Part shown: one piece after another, positions 35,879 through 48,206 of the stretch
Layout of the letters: the number at the start of each line of letters is the position of its first letter
Numbering within the stretch: the first letter of the stretch is position 1
DNA from: Crossaster papposus
Taxonomy: Eukaryota > Echinodermata > Asteroidea > Velatida > Solasteridae
Direction: 5' to 3'
Assembly: GCA_037893245.1 (NCBI GenBank)
Contig: JBAIAA010000865.1
Coordinates: 1,240,001-1,304,000, forward strand
Length of the DNA stretch: 64,000 nucleotides
Notes under the pieces: generated by a model
Databases searched by the model: none
What the model saw: the letters and a program-made list of their open reading frames with translations, nothing else
What the model was told of the DNA's origin: nothing
Position numbers and translations under genes: made by a program

Positions 35879-36359
35879 TCCACGTGTCTCACTCAGCCTG
35901 CTCAGAAGGAACAACAGAGGTAGAATACAGAGATAGAGTATATACACGTGTCTGATCTACACGTCACTCAGCCTGCTCAGAAGGAACAGCAGAGGTAGAA
36001 GACAGAGATAGAGTATATCCACGTGTCTCACTCATCCTGCTCAGAAGGAACAGCAGAGCTAGAAGACAGAGATATAGTATATCCACGTGTCTGATCTACA
36101 CCTCACTCAGCCTGCTCAGATGGAACAGCAGAGGTAGAAGACAGAGATAAAGTGTATCCACGTGTCTCACTCAGCCTGCTCAGAAGGAACAGCAGAGGTA
36201 CAAAACAGAGATAGAGTATATCCACGTGTCTGATCTACACGTCACTCAGCCTGCTCAGAAGGAACAGCAGAGGTAGAAGACAGAGATAGAGTATATCCAC
36301 GTGTCTCACTCATCCTGCTCAGAAGGAACAGCAGAGGTAGAAGACAGAGATAGAGTATA
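35879..36359 (+). repeat. Return to mixed S/L order before Li
   Basis: This repeats the S (aacaacag), L (acacgtcac), S (actcatcc, gagctag), L (agatggaac), Sk, L, S (actcatcc) series seen before 34037, with one private change (gataaagtg near 36145). It leads to the Li at 36360. Confidence 0.8.
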
Positions 36360-38694
36360 TCCACGTGTCTGATCTACACCTCACTCAGCCTGCTCAGAAA
36401 TAACAGCAGAGGTAGAAGACAGAGATATAGTATATCCACGTGTCTGATCTACACCTCTCTCAGCCTGCTCATAAGGAACAGCAGGGGTAGAAGACAGAGA
36501 TATAGTATATCCACGTGTCTCACTCAGCCTGCACATAATGAACAGCAGAGGTAGAAGACAGATATAGAGTATATCCACGTGTCTCACTCAGCCTGCTCAG
36601 AAGGAACAGCAGAGGTAGAAGACAGAGATAGAGTATATCCACGTGTCTGATCTACACCGCACTCAGCCTGCTCAGAAGAAACAGCAGAGGTAGAAGACAG
36701 AAATAGAGTATATCCATGTGTCTCTCTCAGCCTGCTCAGAAGGAACAGCAGAGCTAGAAGACAGAGATAGAGTATATCCACCTACACCCCACTCAGCCTG
36801 CTCAGAAGAAACAGCAGAGGTAAAAGACAGAGATAGAGTATATCCACGTGTCTCACTCAGCCTGCTCAGAAGGAACAACAGAGGTAGAATACAGAGATAG
36901 AGTATATACACGTGTCTGATCTACACGTCACTCAGCCTGCTCAGAAGGAACAGCAGAGGTAGAAGACAGAGATAGAGTATATCCACGTGTCTCACTCATC
37001 CTGCTCAGAAGGAACAGCAGAGGTAGAAGACAGAGATAGAGTATATCCACGTGTCTGATCTACACCTCACTCAGCCTGCTCAGAAATAACAGCAGAGGTA
37101 GAAGACAGAGATATAGTATATCCACGTGTCTGATCTACACCTCTCTCAGCCTGCTCATAAGGAACAGCAGGGGTAGAAGACAGAGATATAGTATATCCAC
37201 GTGTCTCACTCAGCCTGCACATAATGAACAGCAGAGGTAGAAGACAGATATAGAGTATATCCACGTGTCTCACTCAGCCTGCTCAGAAGGAACAGCAGAG
37301 GTAGAAGACAGAGATAGAGTATATCCACGTGTCTGATCTACACCGCACTCAGCCTGCTCAGAAGAAACAGCAGAGGTAGAAGACAGAAATAGAGTATATC
37401 CATGTGTCTCTCTCAGCCTGCTCAGAAGGAACAGCAGAGCTAGAAGACAGAGATAGAGTATATCCACCTACACCCCACTCAGCCTGCTCAGAAGAAACAG
37501 CAGAGGTAAAAGACAGAGATAGAGTATATCCACGTGTCTCACTCAGCCTGCTCAGAAGGAACAACAGAGGTAGAATACAGAGATAGAGTATATACACGTG
37601 TCTGATCTACACGTCACTCAGCCTGCTCAGAAGGAACAACAGAGGTTGAAGACAGAGATAGAGTATATCCACGTGTCTCACTCAGCCTGGTCAGAAGGAA
37701 CAGCATAGATGGAAGACAGATAATAGAGTATATCCACGTGTCTCACTCAGCCTGCTCAAATGGAACAGCAGAGGTAGAAGACAGAGATAGGGTATATCCA
37801 CGTGTCTCACTCAGCCTGCTCAGAAGGGACAGCAGAGGTACAAAACAGACATAGAGTATATCCACGTGTCTGATCTACACCTCACTCAGCCTGCTCAGAA
37901 GGAACAGCAGAGGTAGAAGACAGAGATAGAGTATATCCACGTGTCTAATCTACACCTCCCTCAGCCTACTCAGAAGGAACATCAGATGTAGAAGACAGAG
38001 ATAGAGTTTATCCACGTGTCTCACTCAGCCTACTCAGAAAGACCAGCAGAGGTTGAAGACAGAGATAGATTATATTCACGTGTCGGATCTACACCTCACT
38101 TAGCCTGCTCATAATGAACAGCAGGGGTAGAAGACAGAGATATAGTATATCCACGTGTCTCACTCAACCTGCACATAATGAACAGCAGAGGTAGAAGACA
38201 GAGATAGAGTATATCCACGTGTCTCACTCAGCCTGCTCAGAAGAAACAGCAGAGGTAGAAGACAGAGATAGAGTATATCCACGTGTCTGATCTACACCGC
38301 ACTCAGCCTGCTCAGAAGAAACAGCAGAGGTAGAAGACAGAAATAGAGTATAGCCACGTGTCTCTCTCAGCCTGCTCAGAAGGAACAGCAGAGCTAGAAG
38401 ACAGAGATATAGTATATCCACGTGTCTGATCTACACCTCACTCAGCCTGCTCAGATGGAACAGCAGAGGTAGAAGACAGAGATAGAGTATATCCACGTGT
38501 CTCACTCAGCCTGCTCAGAAGGAACAGCAGAGGTACAAAACAGAGATAGAGTATATCCACGTGTCTGATCTACACGTCACTCAGCCTGCTCAGAAGGAAC
38601 AGCAGAGGTAGAAGACAGAGATAGAGTATATCCACGTGTCTCACTCATCCTGCTCAGAAGGAACAGCAGAGGTAGAAGACAGAGATAGAGTATA
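36360..38694 (+). repeat. Two 686-type starts, then La/Sd/Lt/Lg series
   Basis: Li monomers start at 36360 and 37046, 686 bp apart, each followed by the 66-bp form (36777, 37463). After 37.6 kb the order becomes L (aacaacag, gaggttg), Sd, S (caaatgg), Sk, L, Lt (tctaatctac, catcagatg), St, Lg, Sn (actcaacctgcac), S, Lp, Su, L, Sk, L and S. The part from about 38.2 kb recurs 3444 bp later. Confidence 0.82.
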
Positions 38695-39464
38695 TCCACG
38701 TGTCTGATCTACACCTCACTCAGCCTGCTCAGAAATAACAGCAGAGGTAGAAGACAGAGATATAGTATATCCACGTGTCTGATCTACACCTCTCTCAGCC
38801 TGCTCATAAGGAACAGCAGGGGTAGAAGACAGAGATATAGTATATCCACGTGTCTCACTCAGCCTGCACATAATGAACAGCAGAGGTAGAAGACAGATAT
38901 AGAGTATATCCACGTGTCTCACTCAGCCTGCTCAGAAGGAACAGCAGAGGTAGAAGACAGAGATAGAGTATATCCACGTGTCTGATCTACACCTCACTCA
39001 GCCTGCTCAGATGGAACAGCAGAGGTAGAAGACAGAGATAGAGTATATCCACGTGTCTCACTCAGCCTGCTCAGAAGGAACAGCAGAGGTACAAAACAGA
39101 GATAGAGTATATCCACGTGTCTGATCTACACGTCACTCAGCCTGCTCAGAAGGAACAGCAGAGGTAGAAGACAGAGATAGAGTATATCCACGTGTCTCAC
39201 TCATCCTGCTCAGAAGGAACAGCAGAGGTAGAAGACAGAGATAGAGTATATCCACGTGTCTGATCTACACCTCACTCAGCCTGCTCAGAAATAACAGCAG
39301 AGGTAGAAGACAGAGATATAGTATATCCACGTGTCTGATCTACACCTCTCTCAGCCTGCTCATAAGGAACAGCAGGGGTAGAAGACAGAGATATAGTATA
39401 TCCACGTGTCTCACTCAGCCTGCACATAATGAACAGCAGAGGTAGAAGACAGATATAGAGTATA
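38695..39464 (+). repeat. 556-bp duplication carrying Li
   Basis: Li monomers start at 38695 and 39251. The 556-bp interval equals four long and four short monomers: Li, L, Sn, S, L (agatggaac), Sk, L (acacgtcac), S (actcatcc). The second copy passes from Sn into an S that continues to Lf rather than to L. Confidence 0.85.
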
Positions 39465-42138
39465 TCCACGTGTCTCACTCAGCCTGCTCAGAAGGAACAG
39501 CAGAGGTAGAAGACAGAGATAGAGTATATCCACGTGTCTGATTTACACCTCTCTCAGCCTGCTCATAAGGAACAGCAGGGGTAAAAGACAGAGATAGAGT
39601 ATATCCACGTGTCTCACTCAGCCTGCACATAATGAACAGCAGAGGTAGAATACAGAGATAGAGTATATACACGTGTCTGATCTACACCTCACTCAGCCTG
39701 CTCAGAAGGAACAGCAGAGGTTGAAGACAGAGATAGAGTATATCCACGTGTCTCACTCAGCCTGCTCAGAAGGAACAGCATAGATGGAAGACAGATACTA
39801 GAGTATATCCACGTGTCTCACTCAGCCTGCTCAGATGGAACAGCATAGGTAGAAGACAGAGATAGAGTATATCCACGTGTCTCACTCAGCCTGCTCAGAA
39901 GGAACAGCAGAGGTACAAAACAGAGATAGAGTATATCCACGTGTCTGATCTACACCTCACTCAGCCTGCTCAGAAGGAACAGCAGAGGTAGAAGACAGAG
40001 ATAGAGTATATCCACGTGTCTCACTCAGCCTGCTCAGAAGGAACAGCAGAGGTAGAAGACAGAGATAGAGTATATCCACATGTCTCACTCATCCTGCTCA
40101 GAAGGAACAGCAGAGGTAGAAGACAGAGATAGAGTATATCCACGTGTCTGATCTACACCTCACTCAGCCTACTCAGAAGGAACATCAGAGGTGGAAGACA
40201 GAGATAGAGTATATCCACGTGTCTCACTCAGCCTACTCAGAAGGACCAGCAGAGGTTGAAGACAGAGATAGATTATATCCACGTGTCTGATCTACACCTC
40301 ACTTAGCCTGCTCATAAGGAACAGCAGGGGTAGAAGACAGAGATATAGTATATCCACGTGTCTCACTCAGCCTGCAATTAGTGAACAGCAGAGGTAGAAG
40401 TCAGAGATAGAGTATATCCACGTGTCTCTCTCAGCCTGCTCAGAAGGAACAGCAGAGCTAGAAGACAGAGATAGAGTATATCCACGTGTCTGATCTACAC
40501 CTCACTCAGCCTGCTCAGAAGGAACAGCAGAGGTAGAAGACAGAGATAGAGTATATCCACGTGTCTCTCTCAGCCTGCTCATAAGGAACAGCAGAGCTAG
40601 AAGACAGAGATAGAGTATATCCACGTGTCTCTCTCAGCCTGCTCAGAAGGAACAGCAGAGCTAGAAGACAGAGATAGGGTATATCCACGTGTCTGATCTA
40701 CACCCCACTCAGCCTGCTCAGAAGGAACAGCAGAGGTAGAAGACAGAGATAGAGTATATCCACGTGTCTGATCTACACCGCACTCAGCCTGCTCAGAAGA
40801 AACAGCAGAGGTAGAAGACAGAAATAGAGTATATCCACGTGTCTCTCTCAGCCTGCTCAGAAGGAACAGCAGAGCTAGAAGACAGAGATAGAGTATATCC
40901 ACGTGTCTAATCTACACCCCACTCAGCCTGCTCAGAAGAAACAGCAGAGGTAAAAGACAGAGATAGAGTATATCCACGTGTCTCACTCAGCCTGCTCAGA
41001 AGGAACAACAGAGGTAGAATACAGAGATAGAGTATATACACGTGTCTGATCTACACGTCACTCAGCCTGCTCAGAAGGAACAACAGAGGTTGAAGACAGA
41101 GATAGAGTATATCCACGTGTCTCACTCAGCCTGCTCAGAAGGAACAGCATAGATGGAAGACAGATAATAGAGTATATCCACGTGTCTCACTCAGCCTGCT
41201 CAAATGGAACAGCAGAGGTAGAAGACAGAGATAGGGTATATCCACGTGTCTCACTCAGCCTGCTCAGAAGGAACAGCAGAGGTACAAAACAGAGATAGAG
41301 TATATCCACGTGTCTGATCTACACCTCACTCAGCCTGCTCAGAAGGAACAGCAGAGGTAGAAGACAGAGATAGAGTATATCCACGTGTCTAATCTACACC
41401 TCACTCAGCCTACTCAAAAGGAACATCAGATGTAGAAGACAGAGATAGAGTTTATCCACGTGTCTCACTCAGCCTACTCAGAAGGACCAGCAGAGGTTGA
41501 AGACAGAGATAGATTATATCCACGTGTCGGATCTACACCTCACTTAGCCTGCTCATAATGAACAGCAGGGGTAGAAGACAGAGATATAGTATATCCACGT
41601 GTCTCACTCAACCTGCACATAATGAACAGCAGAGGTAGAAGACAGAGATAGAGTATATCCACGTGTCTCACTCAGCCTGCTCAGAAGAAACAGCAGAGGT
41701 AGAAGACAGAGATAGAGTATATCCACGTGTCTGATCTACACCGCACTCAGCCTGCTCAGAAGAAACAGCAGAGGTAGAAGACAGAAATAGAGTATAGCCA
41801 CGTGTCTCTCTCAGCCTGCTCAGAAGGAACAGCAGAGCTAGAAGACAGAGATATAGTATATCCACGTGTCTGATCTACACCTCACTCAGCCTGCTCAGAT
41901 GGAACAGCAGAGGTAGAAGACAGAGATAGAGTATATCCACGTGTCTCACTCAGCCTGCTCAGAAGGAACAGCAGAGGTACAAAACAGAGATAGAGTATAT
42001 CCACGTGTCTGATCTACACGTCACTCAGCCTGCTCAGAAGGAACAGCAGAGGTAGAAGACAGAGATAGAGTATATGCACGTGTCTCACTCATCCTGCTCA
42101 GAAGGAACAGCAGAGGTAGAAGACAGAGATAGAGTATA
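39465..42138 (+). repeat. Canonical half-unit, Su-Lc-Lp-La module, then Sd to Su series
   Basis: The first part runs S, Lf, Sn, L, Sd, Sb, Sk, L, S, Sc, Lt, St, L, Sn'' and Su, in the same order as 18.0-18.9 kb. It continues Su, Su, Lc, Lp, Su, La and a second Sd series. From about 40.8 kb onward monomers recur 2759 bp later. The section from about 41.65 kb is the copy of 38.2 kb at offset 3444. Confidence 0.82.
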
Positions 42139-44897
42139 TCCACGTGTCTGATCTACACCTCACTCAGCCTGCTCAGAAATAACAGCAGAGGTAGAAGACA
42201 GAGATATAGTATATCCACGTGTCTGATCTACACCTCTCTCAGCCTGCTCATAAGGAACATCAGGGGTAGAAGACAGAGATATAGTATATCCACGTGTCTC
42301 ACTCAGCCTGCACATAATGAACAGCAGAGGTAGAAGACAGATATAGAGTATATCCACGTGTCTCACTCAGCCTACTCAGAAGGACCAGCAGAGGTTGAAG
42401 ACAGAGATAGATTATATCCACGTGTCTGATCTACACCTCACTTAGCCTGCTCATAAGGAACAGCAGGGGTAGAAGACAGAGATATAGTATATCCACGTGT
42501 CTCACTCAGCCTGCAATTAGTGAACAGCAGAGGTAGAAGTCAGAGATAGAGTATATCCACGTGTCTCTCTCAGCCTGCTCAGAAGGAACAGCAGAGCTAG
42601 AAGACAGAGATAGAGTATATCCACGTGTCTGATCTACACCTCACTCAGCCTGCTCAGAAGGAACAGCAGAGGTAGAAGACAGAGATAGAGTATATCCACG
42701 TGTCTCTCTCAGCCTGCTCAGAAGGAACAGCAGAGCTAGAAGACAGAGATAGAGTATATCCACGTGTCTCTCTCAGCCTGCTCAGAAGGAACAGCAGAGC
42801 TAGAAGACAGAGATAGGGTATATCCACGTGTCTGATCTACACCTCACTCAGCCTGCTCAGAAATAACAGCAGAGGTAGAAGACAGAGATATAGTATATCC
42901 ACGTGTCTGATCTACACCTCTCTCAGCCTGCTCATAAGGAACAGCAGGGGTAGAAGACAGAGATATAGTATATCCACGTGTCTCACTCAGCCTGCACATA
43001 ATGAACAGCAGAGGTAGAAGACAGATATAGAGTATATCCACGTGTCTCACTCAGCCTACTCAGAAGGACCAGCAGAGGTTGAAGACAGAGATAGATTATA
43101 TCCACGTGTCTGATCTACACCTCACTTAGCCTGCTCATAAGGAACAGCAGGGGTAGAAGACAGAGATATAGTATATCCACGTATCTCACTCAGCCTGCAA
43201 TTAGTGAACAGCAGAGGTAGAAGTCAGAGATAGAGTATATCCACGTGTCTCTCTCAGCCTGCTCAGAAGGAACAGCAGAGCTAGAAGACAGAGATAGAGT
43301 ATATCCACGTGTCTGATCTACACCTCACTCAGCCTGCTCAGAAGAAACAGCAGAGGTAGAAGACAGAGATAGAGTATATCCACGTGTCTCTCTCAGCCTG
43401 CTCAGAAGGAACAGCAGAGCTAGAAGACAGAGATAGGGTATATCCACGTGTCTGATCTACACCCCACTCAGCCTGCTCAGAAGGAACAGCAGAGGTAGAA
43501 GACAGAGATAGAGTATATCCACGTGTCTGATCTACACCGCACTCAGCCTGCTCAGAAGAAACAGCAGAGGTAGAAGACAGAAATAGAGTATATCCACGTG
43601 TCTCTCTCAGCCTGCTCAGAAGGAACAGCAGAGCTAGAAGACAGAGATAGAGTATATCCACGTGTCTAATCTACACCCCACTCAGCCTGCTCAGAAGAAA
43701 CAGCAGAGGTAAAAGACAGAGATAGAGTATATCCACGTGTCTCACTCAGCCTGCTCAGAAGGAACAACAGAGGTAGAATACAGAGATAGAGTATATACAC
43801 GTGTCTGATCTACACGTCACTCAGCCTGCTCAGAAGGAACAACAGAGGTTGAAGACAGAGATAGAGTATATCCACGTGTCTCACTCAGCCTGCTCAGAAG
43901 GAACAGCATAGATGGAAGACAGATAATAGAGTATATCCACGTGTCTCACTCAGCCTGCTCAAATGAAACAGCAGAGGTAGAAGACAGAGATAGGGTATAT
44001 CCACGTGTCTCACTCAGCCTGCTCAGAAGGAACAGCAGAGGTACAAAACAGAGATAGAGTATATCCACGTGTCTGATCTACACCTCACTCAGCCTGCTCA
44101 GAAGGAACAGCAGAGGTAGAAGACAGAGATAGAGTATATCCACGTGTCTAATCTACACCTCACTCAGCCTACTCAGAAGGAACATCAGATGTAGAAGACA
44201 GAGATAGAGTTTATCCACGTGTCTCACTCAGCCTACTCAGAAGGACCAGCAGAGGTTGAAGACAGAGATAGATTATATCCACGTGTCGGATCTACACCTC
44301 ACTTAGCCTGCTCATAATGAACAGCAGGGGTAGAAGACAGAGATATAGTATATCCACGTGTCTCACTCAACCTGCACATAATGAACAGCAGAGGTAGAAG
44401 ACAGAGATAGAGTATATCCACGTGTCTCACTCAGCCTGCTCAGAAGAAACAGCAGAGGTAGAAGACAGAGATAGAGTATATCCACGTGTCTGATCTACAC
44501 CGCACTCAGCCTGCTCAGAAGAAACAGCAGAGGTAGAAGACAGAAATAGAGTATAGCCACGTGTCTCTCTCAGCCTGCTCAGAAGGAACAGCAGAGCTAG
44601 AAGACAGAGATATAGTATATCCACGTGTCTGATCTACACCTCACTCAGCCTGCTCAGATGGAACAGCAGAGGTAGAAGACAGAGATAGAGTATATCCACG
44701 TGTCTCACTCAGCCTGCTCAGAAGGAACAGCAGAGGTACAAAACAGAGATAGAGTATATCCACGTGTCTGATCTACACGTCACTCAGCCTGCTCAGAAGG
44801 AACAGCAGAGGTAGAAGACAGAGATAGAGTATATCCACGTGTCTCACTCATCCTGCTCAGAAGGAACAGCAGAGGTAGAAGACAGAGATAGAGTATA
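42139..44897 (+). repeat. 2759-bp region with two Li units
   Basis: Li monomers at 42139 and 42823 are 684 bp apart. Unlike the 686-bp unit, this interval holds Li, L, Sn, St, L, Sn'', Su, L, Su, Su, so the near-equal length is coincidental. The following part repeats 40.8-42.1 kb at offset 2759 (Li 42139 versus 44898). The Sn'' at about 43180 has CACGTA in place of CACGTG. Confidence 0.82.
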
Positions 44898-47093
44898 TCC
44901 ACGTGTCTGATCTACACCTCACTCAGCCTGCTCAGAAATAACAGCAGAGGTAGAAGACAGAGATATAGTATATCCACGTGTCTGATCTACACCTCTCTCA
45001 GCCTGCTCATAAGAAACAGCAGGGGTAGAAGACAGAGATATAGTATATCCACGTGTCTCACTCAGCCTGCACATAATGAACAGCAGAGGTAGAAGACAGA
45101 TATAGAGTATATCCACGTGTCTCACTCAGCCTGCTCAGAAGGAACAGCAGAGGTAGAAGACAGAGATAGAGTATATCCACGTGTCTGATCTACACCGCAC
45201 TCAGCCTGCTCAGAAGAAACAGCAGAGGTAGAAGACAGAAATAGAGTATATCCATGTGTCTTTCTCAGCCTGCTCAGAAGGAACAGCAGAGCTAGAAGAC
45301 AGAGATAGAGTATATCCACCTACACCCCACTCAGCCTGCTCAGAAGAAACAGCAGAGGTAAAAGACAGAGATAGAGTATATCCACGTGTCTCACTCAGCC
45401 TGCTCAGAAGGAACAACAGAGGTAGAATACAGAGATAGAGTATATACACGTGTCTGATATACACGTCACTCAGCCTGCTCAGAAGGAACAGCAGAGGTAG
45501 AAGACAGAGATAGAGTATATCCACGTGTCTCACTCATCCTGCTCAGAAGGAACAGCAGAGGTAGAAGACAGAGATAGAGTATATCCACGTGTCTGATCTA
45601 CACCTCACTCAGCCTGCTCAGAAATAACAGCAGAGGTAGAAGACAGAGATATAGTATATCCACGTGTCTGATCTACACCTCTCTCAGCCTGCTCATAAGG
45701 AACAGCAGGGGTAGAAGACAGAGATATAGTATATCCACGTGTCTCACTCAGCCTGCACATAATGAACAGCAGAGGTAGAAGACAGATATAGAGTATATCC
45801 ACGTGTCTCACTCAGCCTGCTCAGAAGGAACAGCAGAGGTAGAAGACAGAGATAGAGTATATCCACGTGTCTGATCTACACCGCACTCAGCCTGCTCAGA
45901 AGAAACAGCAGAGGTAGAAGACAGAAATAGAGTATATCCATGTGTCTCTCTCAGCCTGCTCAGAAGGAACAGCAGAGCTAGAAGACAGAGATAGAGTATA
46001 TCCACCTACACCCCACTCAGCCTGCTCAGAAGAAACAGCAGAGGTAAAAGACAGAGATAGAGTATATCCACGTGTCTCACTCAGCCTGCTCAGAAGGAAC
46101 AACAGAGGTAGAATACAGAGATAGAGTATATACACGTGTCTGATCTACACGTCACTCAGCCTGCTCAGAAGGAACAACAGAGGTTGAAGACAGATAATAG
46201 AGTATATCATCGTGTCTCACTCAGCCTGCTCAAATGGAACAGCAGAGGTAGAAGACAGAGATAGGGTATATCCACGTGTCTCACTCAGCCTGCTCAGAAG
46301 GAACAGCAGAGGTACAAAACAGAGATAGAGTATATCCACGTGTCTGATCTACACCTCACTCAGCCTGCTCAAAAGGAACAGCAGAGGTAGAAGACAGAGA
46401 TAGAGTATATCCACGTGTCTAATCTACACCTCACTCAGCCTACTCAGAAGGAACATCAGATGTAGAAGACAGAGATAGAGTTTATCCACGTGTCTCACTC
46501 AGCCTACTCAGAAGGACCAGCAGAGGTTGAAGACAGAGATAGATTATATCCACGTGTCGGATCTACACCTCACTTAGCCTGCTCATAATGAACAGCAGGG
46601 GTAGAAGACAGAGATATAGTATATCCACGTGTCTCACTCAACCTGCACATAATGAACAGCAGAGGTAGAAGACAGAGATAGAGTATACCCACGTGTCTCA
46701 CTCAGCCTGCTCAGAAGAAACAGCAGAGGTAGAAGACAGAAATAGAGTATAGCCACGTGTCTCTCTCAGCCTGCTCAGAAGGAACAGCAGAGCTAGAAGA
46801 CAGAGATATAGTATATCCACGTGTCTGATCTACACCTCACTCAGCCTGCTCAGATGGAACAGCAGAGGTAGAAGACAGAGATAGAGTATATCCACGTGTC
46901 TCACTCAGCCTGCTCAGAAGGAACAGCAGAGGTACAAAACAGAGATAGAGTATATCCACGTGTCTGATCTACACGTCACTCAGCCTGCTCAGAAGGAACA
47001 GCAGAGGTAGAAGACAGAGATAGAGTATATCCACGTGTCTCACTCATCCTGCTCAGAAGGAACAGCAGAGGTAGAAGACAGAGATAGAGTATA
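44898..47093 (+). repeat. 686-bp pair followed by a deleted Sd series
   Basis: Li at 44898 and 45584 start two 686-bp spans with the 66-bp monomers at 45315 and 46001. After them a 76-bp fused monomer occurs at 46131. Then come Sk, L, Lt, St, Lg, Sn, S, Su, L, Sk, L and S. The S at about 46688 is followed directly by a gaaatagag tail, so Lp has been merged or lost compared with 44.4 kb. Confidence 0.82.
46131..46206 (+). repeat. 76-bp fused L/Sd monomer
   Basis: It starts like the tacacgtg/acacgtcac/aacaacag L monomer and ends like Sd (gaagacagataatagag). In other copies these are two separate monomers. The fusion removed 64 bp in register. The next monomer begins tcatcgtg, so its E-box is also altered. 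Confidence 0.85.
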
Positions 47094-48206
47094 TCCACGT
47101 GTCTGATCTACACCTCACTCAGCCTGCTCAGAAATAACAGCAGAGGTAGAAGACAGAGATATAGTATGTCCACGTGTCTGATCTACACCTCTCTCAGCCT
47201 GCTCATAAGGAACAGCAGGGGTAGAAGACAGAGATATAGTATATCCACGTGTCTCACTCAGCCTGCACATAATGAACAGCAGAGGTAGAAGACAGAGATA
47301 GAGTATATCCACGTGTCTGATCTACACCGCACTCAGCCTGCTCAGAAGAAACAGCAGAGTTAGAAGACAGAAATAGAGTATATCCATGTGTCTCTCTCAG
47401 CCTGCTCAGAAGGAACAGCAGAGCTAGAAGACAGAGATAGAGTATATCCACGTGTCTAATCTACACCCCACTCAGCCTGCTCAGAAGAAACAGCAGAGGT
47501 AAAAGACAGAGATAGAGTATATCCACGTGTCTCACTCAGCCTGCTCAGTAGGAACAACAGAGGTAGAATACAAAGATAGAGTATATACACGTGTCTGATC
47601 TACACCTCACTCAGCCTGCTCAGAAGGAACAACAGAGGTTGAAGACAGAGATAGAGTATATCCACGTGTCTCACTCAGCCTGCTCAGAAGGAACAGCATA
47701 GATGGAAGACAGATAATAGAGTATATCCACGTGTCTCACTCAGCCTGCTCAAATGGAACAGCAGAGGTAGAAGACAGAGATAGGGTATATCCACGTGTCT
47801 CACTCAGCCTGCTCAGAAGGAACAGCAGAGGTACAAAACAGAGATAGAGTATATCCACGTGTCTGATCTACACCTCACTCAGCCTGCTCAGAAGGAACAA
47901 CAGAGGTAGAAGACAGAGATAGAGTATATCCACGTGTCTGATCTACACCTCACTCAGCCTACTCAGAAGGAACATCAGAGGTAGAAGACAGAGATAGAGT
48001 TTATCCACGTGTCTCACTCAGCCTACTCAGAAGGACCAGCAGAGGTTGAAGACAGAGATAGATTATATCCACGTGTCGGATCTACACCTCACTTAGCCTG
48101 CTCATAATGAACAGCAGGGGTAGAAGACAGAGATATAGTATATCCACGTGTCTCACTCAGCCTGCACATAATGAACAGCAGAGGTAGAAGGCAGAGATAG
48201 AATATA
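47094..48206 (+). repeat. Shortened Li unit and La-Sd-Lt-Lg series
   Basis: Li at 47094 is followed by L, then Sn at about 47244 that leads directly to Lp, so the usual intervening S is absent. The rest follows Su (tccatgtg), La, S, L, Sd, S, Sk, L, Lt, St, Lg, Sn. The final Sn has gaaggcagagatagaatata, a mark repeated in the units after it. Confidence 0.8.
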
